Shown one piece after another: positions 1-4,992 of a stretch of 6,740 nt of DNA. The DNA comes from Bacteroidales bacterium (GTDB taxonomy: Bacteria > Bacteroidota > Bacteroidia > Bacteroidales > VadinHA17): positions 1 through 6,740 of the forward strand of contig JALOMM010000077.1 in assembly GCA_025455535.1 (NCBI GenBank), read 5' to 3'. Position numbers and translations under genes: made by a program. The notes beneath the pieces were generated by a model. The model was given only the letters and a program-made list of their open reading frames with translations. It was not told where the DNA came from and ran no database searches. Every line of letters starts with the position of its first letter. Within the stretch, counting starts at the first letter, position 1.

Positions 1-872
1 GTCCGGTGCTGACCGACAGCGGAGGGTACCAGGTATTTTCGCTCGCCGCCAACCGCAAACTGACGGAAGAGGGGGCTGTTTTCAGGTCTCACATTGACGG
101 TTCAAAACATATCTTCACCCCTGAGAATGTGATTGACATACAGCGGGCGATCGGCTCAGATATCATGATGGCGTTTGATGAGTGTGCTCCCTGGCCGTGT
201 GACCACACATATGCAAAGAGGTCTATGGAGCTCACCCACAGATGGCTTGACAGGTGCGTTGACAGGTTTGAAGCGACGGAGCCGCGGTACGGTAAGGAGC
301 AGTTCCTCTTCCCTATTGTACAGGGGGCTGTCTATCCTGACCTGCGCCGTGCCTCAGCTGAGAAGATCGCATCGAGAGAGATGCCGGGTAACGCCATCGG
401 CGGCCTCTCGGTGGGAGAACCGGCAGAATTAATGTACGAGATGATAGAAGTGGTGAATGAAATACTCCCCCGCGATAAACCACGTTACCTTATGGGAGTG
501 GGAACACCTGCCAATATCCTCGAGGGAATATCAAGGGGAATTGATATGTTTGACTGTGTGATGCCGACCCGCAACGGACGAAACGGGATGCTGTTCACAT
601 GGGATGGGGTAATCAATATAAGAAACAAACGGTGGGCCGAGGATTTCTCACCTGTTGACGTCCGGTCGAAGTCGGAGATAAGCCGCAGCTATTCAAAGGC
701 TTATCTGCGTCACCTGGTCATTTCGGGGGAGATGCTGGGAGCACAGATCGCCACAGTTCATAACCTCTCATTCTACAACAGCCTTGTGAATGAGGCGAGG
801 ATAAAAATTACGGAAGGCACTTTTGGAACATGGAAGAAAGAGATACTGCAAAAACTTTCAGAAAGAGCCTGA
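1..872 (+). CDS. tgt: Queuine/preQ1 tRNA-guanine transglycosylase (Tgt), 5'-truncated
   Basis: Tgt exchanges guanine 34 in the anticodon of GUN-type tRNAs for the queuosine precursor preQ1, in the cytoplasm. The frame is already open at the window edge, and the visible part starts inside the TDSGGYQ active-site motif, so about 85 N-terminal residues are missing compared with a usual length near 375. Counting from the GTG at 6, known catalytic and base-binding positions line up without gaps with Zymomonas mobilis Tgt (offset 97, recalled): D4 and Y8 in TDSGGYQ, D58 and C60 in FDEC, Q106 in IVQG, G132-G133 and E138 in IGGLSVGE, and the nucleophile D183 in MFDCVMPTR with R189 and R192. The zinc-site histidine is kept (H252 in VHN), but the three cysteine ligand positions are serines (S221, S223, S226). 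Cysteine-free versions of this loop are, as I recall, usual in Bacteroidetes. The 3' end overlaps the downstream permease gene, which suggests a shared transcript. Confidence 0.96.
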   Translation, partial: PVLTDSGGYQVFSLAANRKLTEEGAVFRSHIDGSKHIFTPENVIDIQRAIGSDIMMAFDECAPWPCDHTYAKRSMELTHRWLDRCVDRFEATEPRYGKEQFLFPIVQGAVYPDLRRASAEKIASREMPGNAIGGLSVGEPAELMYEMIEVVNEILPRDKPRYLMGVGTPANILEGISRGIDMFDCVMPTRNGRNGMLFTWDGVINIRNKRWAEDFSPVDVRSKSEISRSYSKAYLRHLVISGEMLGAQIATVHNLSFYNSLVNEARIKITEGTFGTWKKEILQKLSERA

Positions 873-1969
873 AGAAGCTTAAGCCGGTACTGATAGACTT
901 GTACATAATAAGGAAGTTTCTCGGCACCTTCTTCTTCTCCCTGGTATTGATTCTCGGGATAGCAGTCATTTTTGACTTCTCTGAGAAGATCGATGACTTC
1001 ATAGAAAAACAGGCACCCATCAAGGCAATCATATTTGACTACTATCTCAATTTCATACCCTATTTTGCCACCCTTTTTGCACCGATGTTTGTCTTCATCT
1101 CCGTGATTTTCTTCACGGCCAAAATGGCCATTAACACGGAGATCATAGCGATACTCAACAGCGGGATGAGCTTCAGGCGCCTTTTGTGGCCCTATTTCAT
1201 CTCTGCCACCATCATTGCCTCCCTGGCGTTCCTGCTCACCAACTTCGTCATACCTCATTCAAACATCATCAGGCTGGGTTTTGAGGAGAAGTACTGGCGC
1301 AATCCCGATTTCCGTAAGGTCAATGTGACATCAGTCCACCGGCAGGTTTACCCAAATGTCTACATATACATGGAGTCATACAATACCATCACCCAGAGCG
1401 GACGAAATTTCAGCATGGAGAAGTTTGACGATCATGGGATGCTCGAGTCGAAGCTTACAGCCAACATGATCAGATGGGATACTGCAACAAACAAGTGGGG
1501 TGCATGGTGGTATCACATCAGGGAGACTGACAGCCTGGGTGAGCGTCTCTCTTCAGGAAGGCGCATAGATACGGTTCTCAATGTGAAGCCCGGGGACTTT
1601 GCCCGTTCTCCCGAGTTTGTAGGGACAATGACTCACGGTGAGCTAATTGATTATATAGATGTGCTCAAGTCACAGGGCTCTGATGAGCTCAAGCTTTATC
1701 TGAATGAAAAGCACAGGAGGTACGCTTCGCCCTTCTCATTCTTCATCCTGACGCTCATCGGGGTCTCTCTCTCGTCGCGAAAGATACGGGGAGGAATAGG
1801 GATGCAGATCGGACTAGGACTGATGCTGACATTCTCATATATCCTCTTTCTTCAGTTTGCATCTCAGTTTTCGCTCAAGGGAGACCTCGATCCTGCCCTT
1901 GCCATGTGGATACCTAATATCATATATACCGGAATAGCCCTGGTTGTCTACCGCTTTGCCGTAAAATGA
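830..1969 (+). CDS. LptF/LptG (YjgP/YjgQ) family permease
   Basis: This is an inner-membrane subunit of the LptB2FG-type ABC exporter, which extracts lipopolysaccharide and passes it to the periplasmic bridge. The 379-residue protein has the family layout: three membrane segments at about 30-50, 73-98 and 117-140, a large soluble periplasmic region at about 145-295 (the beta-jellyroll part in LptF/G), then three more at about 301-316, 322-346 and 358-376. The N-terminal motif LYIIRKFLGTFF and the SEKIDDF stretch resemble Bacteroidetes members. The ATG at 830 is the only ATG upstream of the first membrane segment and lies inside the end of tgt. CTG at 869 and 890 and TTG at 899 are in-frame alternatives that would remove most of the overlap, so the start is uncertain. 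Bacteroidetes usually carry two family members. I cannot tell whether this one acts as LptF or LptG. The LptB ATPase is not in the window. Confidence 0.9.
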   Translation: MEERDTAKTFRKSLKKLKPVLIDLYIIRKFLGTFFFSLVLILGIAVIFDFSEKIDDFIEKQAPIKAIIFDYYLNFIPYFATLFAPMFVFISVIFFTAKMAINTEIIAILNSGMSFRRLLWPYFISATIIASLAFLLTNFVIPHSNIIRLGFEEKYWRNPDFRKVNVTSVHRQVYPNVYIYMESYNTITQSGRNFSMEKFDDHGMLESKLTANMIRWDTATNKWGAWWYHIRETDSLGERLSSGRRIDTVLNVKPGDFARSPEFVGTMTHGELIDYIDVLKSQGSDELKLYLNEKHRRYASPFSFFILTLIGVSLSSRKIRGGIGMQIGLGLMLTFSYILFLQFASQFSLKGDLDPALAMWIPNIIYTGIALVVYRFAVK

Positions 1970-2054
1970 AACGGGGCCGGAAAACGTATGTGAAAATTTC
2001 TTAATATTGCCATTCTTCCGGAAGGAAGGATGACAGTTCAAAAAAAGATGAGTT
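1970..2054. other. 85-nt gap between permease and carboxyltransferase genes
   Basis: This spacer contains the 10-bp perfect palindrome CTTCCGGAAG at 2015-2024. It has no T-tract after it, so it is not a standard terminator. A weak promoter-like motif, TAATATTG at 2002-2009, matches the Bacteroidetes -7 consensus TAnnTTTG at seven of eight positions, but I find no TTTG at the right distance upstream. The 15 nt before the carboxyltransferase ATG at 2055 are A-rich with no properly spaced Shine-Dalgarno, as is usual in this phylum. Whether the carboxyltransferase is transcribed separately from the permease cannot be decided from the sequence. Confidence 0.35.
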
Positions 2055-3599
2055 ATGGCTCTTGAAAAAAAGATACGCGAGCTTAAGGAGAAGCGTGAGA
2101 AGATGCTTCTCGGCGGTGGTGAGGAAGCTATCGAAAAGCAGAAGGCCATGGGCAAGAACACTGCCCGTGAGCGCATTATGTCGATTCTTGATCAGGGTTC
2201 CTTCAGTGAATATGACATGTTCGTTGAGCATGATGCCCGTGACTTCGGCATGGATAAGAAACACCTTCCGAGTGACGGTGTTGTGATAGGTACCGGCACG
2301 GTGCAGGGGCTCCCGGTTGCCATTTTCGCACAGGACTTCACTGTTGCGGGAGGGTCACTCGGGCTGATGCACTCGCGCAAGATAACCAAGATCATGGATC
2401 ATGCCCTCAAGATGAGGATACCCCTGATCGGTATCAATGACTCAGGAGGAGCGCGCATACAGGAGGGGGTTAACTCTCTTGCCGGCTATGGAGAGATATT
2501 CTTCCGCAACACGATATCAAGCGGTGTCATCCCTCAGATCTCCGTTATCCTTGGCCCCTGCGCCGGTGGCGCAGTATACTCCCCCGCACTTACTGACTTC
2601 GTCTTTGTTGTCGAGAACATCTCAAAGATGTTTATTACCGGACCTGAAGTAATAAAGACAGTACTCGGCGAAGAGATATCGATGGAAGCCCTCGGCGGTG
2701 CCCGCGTTCATTGTGAAGTATCAGGCAATGCTCACTTCTTCGCGATGTCAGAAGAGGAATGCTTCAGTCAGATAAAGAAGCTGGTGTCATTCATACCGCG
2801 GAATAATGATGTCAAGGCGAGGGTTCATGACCCCGTGCCCCCTGACAAGAAATATGATATTGAGAAGATCGTTCCCGGAGACCCCACTCTCCCTTATGAT
2901 GTCAAGGATGTCATAAGAGCAGTGGCTGATAACTCAGACTTCTTCGAGATACAGGAGATGTATGCCCGGAATATCGTGATAGGTTTTGGGCGTCTGGGAG
3001 GGAAGACGGTAGGTTTTGTCGCCAACCAGCCCATGGAGATGGCCGGTGTGCTTGACGTTGACTCATCTGACAAGGCCGCACGGTTCATACGTTACTGTGA
3101 CGCCTTCAGCATACCCCTGGTAACGCTGGTAGATCTCCCGGGATATCTTCCGGGGGTGGACCAGGAGCATGCAGGGGTGATACGCCATGGTGCCAAGGTA
3201 CTCTATGCCTACAGTGAGGCAACGGTGCCTAAGCTGACGGTCATACTGCGTAAGGCATACGGCGGCGGATACATTGCCATGAGCTCGCGTCACCTACGCG
3301 CTGACTTTGTCTTCGCCTGGCCTACGGCGGAGATAGCAGTGATGGGCCCTGAGGGTGCGGCAAATATCATCTTCCGCAAGGAGATAACAACTGCCGCCAA
3401 TCCTGATGAGGTCCGCCGCCAGAAAGTCGAAGAATACAAGGAGAAATTCGCCAATCCATACGTGGCTGCCTCTCGAGGTTATGTAGACTCGGTCATAGAG
3501 CCCTCTGAGACCCGCAAGCTGCTGCTCCATGCCCTCGAAGTGTCTGAAGATAAAGTTGTGCAGATGCCGAGAAAGAAGCATGGCATTCCCCCATTCTGA
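2055..3599 (+). CDS. Biotin-dependent acyl-CoA carboxyltransferase (PccB/MmdA family)
   Basis: This 514-residue protein is the carboxyltransferase that moves CO2 between biotin on a carrier protein and an acyl-CoA. In propionyl-CoA carboxylase it makes methylmalonyl-CoA; in methylmalonyl-CoA decarboxylase it runs the other way. Both crotonase-fold halves are present at normal length. The N-lobe has NDSGGARIQEG at 128-138 and the oxyanion-type GPCAGGAVYSPA at 167-178. The C-lobe has LVDLPGYLPG at 358-367, the second oxyanion-type YGGGYIAMSS at 402-411, and AWPTAEIAVMG at 421-431. The C-terminus RKKHGIPPF is typical of the family. The residue that appears to match Streptomyces PccB D422 is Ile407, unlike the Asp of typical propionyl-CoA carboxylases (YDVM); as I recall, MmdA proteins also have Ile there. 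The biotin carrier gene follows after 29 nt. No biotin carboxylase or membrane decarboxylase subunit is nearby, so the exact enzyme stays open. Confidence 0.93.
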   Translation: MALEKKIRELKEKREKMLLGGGEEAIEKQKAMGKNTARERIMSILDQGSFSEYDMFVEHDARDFGMDKKHLPSDGVVIGTGTVQGLPVAIFAQDFTVAGGSLGLMHSRKITKIMDHALKMRIPLIGINDSGGARIQEGVNSLAGYGEIFFRNTISSGVIPQISVILGPCAGGAVYSPALTDFVFVVENISKMFITGPEVIKTVLGEEISMEALGGARVHCEVSGNAHFFAMSEEECFSQIKKLVSFIPRNNDVKARVHDPVPPDKKYDIEKIVPGDPTLPYDVKDVIRAVADNSDFFEIQEMYARNIVIGFGRLGGKTVGFVANQPMEMAGVLDVDSSDKAARFIRYCDAFSIPLVTLVDLPGYLPGVDQEHAGVIRHGAKVLYAYSEATVPKLTVILRKAYGGGYIAMSSRHLRADFVFAWPTAEIAVMGPEGAANIIFRKEITTAANPDEVRRQKVEEYKEKFANPYVAASRGYVDSVIEPSETRKLLLHALEVSEDKVVQMPRKKHGIPPF

Positions 3600-3628
3600 T
3601 CTCTAACTGAGAAAGCCGCACCAAGCAA

Positions 3629-3937
3629 ATGAAAGAACCTGACAAACTCAACATAGATCAGACCCACTACACCACCAGGGTGAGTCGTCGCTGGGCCGAA
3701 AGAAAGCATTATACCCCTCCGGAGCCGGGTAAGATTTACAGTTTCATCCCGGGGACGGTGGTGGAGGTGCTGGTCAGAGAGGGTGACTCAGTGTCTGCAG
3801 GCGATGACATCGTGATACTCGATGCCATGAAGATGAAGAACAGGCTCAAGAGCCATATTTCCGGTAAGGTCATCTCGATAAACGTGAGTCCCGGTGACAG
3901 GGTACCGAAAGGGGTGATGCTGGTTGAGATAGCCTGA
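3629..3937 (+). CDS. Biotin carboxyl carrier protein (biotin/lipoyl attachment domain)
   Basis: This 102-residue protein carries biotin between the carboxylase or decarboxylase partner and the carboxyltransferase. The biotin motif is DAMKMKN at 65-71, and Lys68 is the expected attachment site, 34 residues from the C-terminus as in other carriers. The biotinyl domain runs from about 34 to 102 and includes the FIPGTVVEVLVREGDSV strand-turn region (39-55) and the mirrored ISGKVISINVSPGDRV half (77-92). Residues 1-33 form a polar, basic leader containing YTTRVSRRWAERKHY. I recall similar leaders in Bacteroidetes carriers, where the sequence looks like a degraded remnant of a larger acyl-CoA carboxylase alpha chain. 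No Pro/Ala-rich linker or membrane anchor is visible, so the protein should be cytoplasmic. It lies 29 nt after the carboxyltransferase, almost certainly in the same operon, and the pair most likely forms one enzyme. Confidence 0.93.
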   Translation: MKEPDKLNIDQTHYTTRVSRRWAERKHYTPPEPGKIYSFIPGTVVEVLVREGDSVSAGDDIVILDAMKMKNRLKSHISGKVISINVSPGDRVPKGVMLVEIA

Positions 3938-3957
3938 TAACAGACCTCCGCTGAATA
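3938..3957. other. 20-nt convergent junction, no terminator seen
   Basis: The biotin carrier (+ strand) and ispE (- strand) end tail to tail with only 20 nt between the stop codons. No GC-rich hairpin with a T-tract is visible in either direction. Transcription from each side probably runs into the neighbouring gene or ends by a factor-dependent route. That last point is inference. Confidence 0.5.
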
Positions 3958-4776
3958 TCAAAACTGCCCGGTGTTGAGCAGATATTTTGACATCCTGGCC
4001 GGAAGGTCCGGATTGTCCCTGAAGATGCCGTATACTGCCGAGCCGCTTCCCGACATCGAGGCGAAGAGAGCTCCCGCCTCATACAGGGCCATCTTAAGCT
4101 CACCCACCTGGGGGTAACTCCTGAAGATATTAAGCTCAAAATCGTTCACAACCCTTCCTCTCCACTCAGTCACAGGAAGACTGATCAGCTGTCTGAGTGA
4201 CAGTCCTGTAGGACAGGGAACACAGCCGGCATAAGCCTCGGCCGTACTTATATTCATCCCGGGGTAGAATATCTTAATATGGTACTCACCAAGGTCCAGT
4301 GGCATGTCAGAGAGGATGTTACCCACCCCTTCGGCAAAGGAGGGGGTGCTGTCAATGAAGAAGGGGGCGTCACTGCCCAGTCTGCCGGCAAATGAGCGCA
4401 GCTCCTCGGAGTTAAGGCCGAAGTTGAAGTACCTGTTAAGGGCCTTAAGCACTCCGGCAGCGTCTGATGATCCTCCGCCAAGCCCCGCACCGAGGGGTAT
4501 GGCCTTGTGAAGATGAATCCTTATGCGCGGGAAATCGAATGATTCGCGCATCAGCTTCACCGCCTTCATTACCAGGTTATTATCAGGGTCATGGTCCTCC
4601 ATCAGTCCCGTGACCTTCAGAGTGTCATATTTCCTGTTGTCTTTCCTGACAACAAACTCAAGTGCATCAGCAATGGCGACAGGGTAGAAAAATGTCTCGA
4701 TGTTATGAAAACCGTCAGGTCTCTTTTCAACGATCCTTAATCCTATGTTGATTTTTGCTTTTGGAAAGACTACCAT
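3958..4776 (-). CDS. ispE: 4-diphosphocytidyl-2-C-methyl-D-erythritol kinase (IspE)
   Basis: IspE uses ATP to phosphorylate CDP-methylerythritol, the fourth step of the MEP route to isopentenyl diphosphate and dimethylallyl diphosphate, in the cytoplasm. The 272-residue protein is near the usual length and has all GHMP-kinase signatures. The N-terminal PKAKINIGL (5-13) contains Lys8, matching the catalytic lysine (E. coli K10). The RPDGFHNIET region follows at 19-28. The ATP-binding loop PLGAGLGGGSSDAAG is at 94-108. GSDAPFF at 134-140 holds the catalytic base Asp136. The C-terminal glycine loop MSGSGSAVYG is at 241-250. The ATG at 4776 sits just before the conserved start and has no evident Shine-Dalgarno. 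ispE is transcribed divergently from dnaB, a pairing I recall from other Bacteroidetes. No other MEP-pathway gene is in the window. No key residue appears missing. Confidence 0.97.
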   Translation of the reverse strand: MVVFPKAKINIGLRIVEKRPDGFHNIETFFYPVAIADALEFVVRKDNRKYDTLKVTGLMEDHDPDNNLVMKAVKLMRESFDFPRIRIHLHKAIPLGAGLGGGSSDAAGVLKALNRYFNFGLNSEELRSFAGRLGSDAPFFIDSTPSFAEGVGNILSDMPLDLGEYHIKIFYPGMNISTAEAYAGCVPCPTGLSLRQLISLPVTEWRGRVVNDFELNIFRSYPQVGELKMALYEAGALFASMSGSGSAVYGIFRDNPDLPARMSKYLLNTGQF

Positions 4777-4799
4777 TCCGCGGGTGGCTGTTACGACTT

Positions 4800-4807
4800 C
4801 AAAAATA
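4800..4807 (-). promoter_or_regulatory. Candidate -7 element for ispE
   Basis: Read on the - strand, these bases are TATTTTTG, an exact fit to the Bacteroidetes -7 consensus TAnnTTTG. A start of transcription a few bases downstream would leave a short leader of about 15-20 nt before the ispE ATG. I find no good TTTG at the usual -33 distance, and in AT-rich DNA such a match can arise by chance. Confidence 0.25.
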
Positions 4808-4836
4808 GATGAACCTTTTCAAATATCCGCATCTTT

Positions 4837-4851
4837 AAGGATTATATCCTT
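4837..4851. repeat. Inverted repeat AAGGAT-TAT-ATCCTT followed by T-run
   Basis: Six-base arms with a 3-nt loop are followed on the + strand by further T residues to 4854. The shape resembles a weak rho-independent terminator reading rightward, but no + strand gene ends here. It could instead be a protein-binding site or a hairpin upstream of ispE. The arms are short, so chance is possible. Confidence 0.35.
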
Positions 4852-4874
4852 TTTCAACATTTTTTTAACACTCA

Positions 4875-4887
4875 TTGTTTGAAACAA
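4875..4887. repeat. Palindrome TTGTTT-G-AAACAA
   Basis: Two perfect 6-base arms flank a single central G. The size and symmetry suit a dimeric regulator binding site in the ispE/dnaB control region. The perfect palindrome ATTGCAAT lies 4 nt further on at 4891-4898. No regulator can be named from the sequence. Confidence 0.35.
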
Positions 4888-4927
4888 AAGATTGCAATAT
4901 CCTGACCTGAAAGCCTCTATTTGTTAA

Positions 4928-4958
4928 TTTTGACCAGAGCTGAGACAGGTTATGTCTG
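4928..4958 (+). promoter_or_regulatory. Candidate dnaB promoter (TTTTG-N18-TATGTCTG)
   Basis: TTTTG at 4928-4932 and TATGTCTG at 4951-4958 are 18 nt apart. This fits the Bacteroidetes housekeeping layout of a TTTG-type -33 element and a TAnnTTTG -7 element, with one mismatch in the latter. Transcription would start near 4965, giving a leader of roughly 25-30 nt. An alternative exact -7 match, TAATTTTG at 4925-4932, has no good -33 partner. Confidence 0.35.
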
Positions 4959-4964
4959 CGGCTA

Positions 4965-4981
4965 ATTATTTGTCTAATAAT
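4965..4981. repeat. Inverted repeat ATTATT-TGTCT-AATAAT before dnaB start
   Basis: Six-base all-AT arms surround a 5-nt spacer and end 11 nt before the dnaB ATG. In RNA the hairpin would be weak, so a DNA operator is somewhat more likely than an RNA switch. It overlaps the expected transcription start and leader of dnaB. Confidence 0.3.
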
Positions 4982-4992
4982 ACCATACGATA

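Larger units (their letters stand above)
4777..4992. promoter_or_regulatory. AT-rich divergent control region between ispE and dnaB
   Basis: This 216-nt non-coding stretch must contain the start signals for ispE (leftward) and dnaB (rightward), since both genes begin at its edges. It is clearly richer in A and T than the flanking genes. Besides promoter-like motifs, it holds three short inverted repeats (4837-4851, 4875-4887, 4965-4981) and the perfect 8-bp palindrome ATTGCAAT at 4891-4898. No tRNA, no recognisable riboswitch and no convincing DnaA box (TTATCCACA type) was seen. Confidence 0.6.

Noticed and set aside
773..1258. 161-codon - strand open frame opposite the permease gene
   Set aside because: It is antisense to a well-supported membrane protein gene, has a highly charged low-complexity composition and no recognisable domain. 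It is a shadow of the real gene.
2002..2009. TAATATTG as a promoter for the carboxyltransferase gene
   Set aside because: It has one mismatch to the -7 consensus and no TTTG-type element at a suitable distance upstream, so it is too weak to call as a promoter.
2015..2024. CTTCCGGAAG palindrome as a terminator after the permease gene
   Set aside because: A self-complementary 10-mer has no loop and is not followed by a T-tract, so it does not have terminator form.
2030..2065. Mini-ORF of 11 codons overlapping the carboxyltransferase start, preceded by GGAAGG
   Set aside because: The purine-rich stretch directly touches the ATG, leaving no normal spacing, and Shine-Dalgarno sites matter little in Bacteroidetes. 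Such a short frame is expected by chance.
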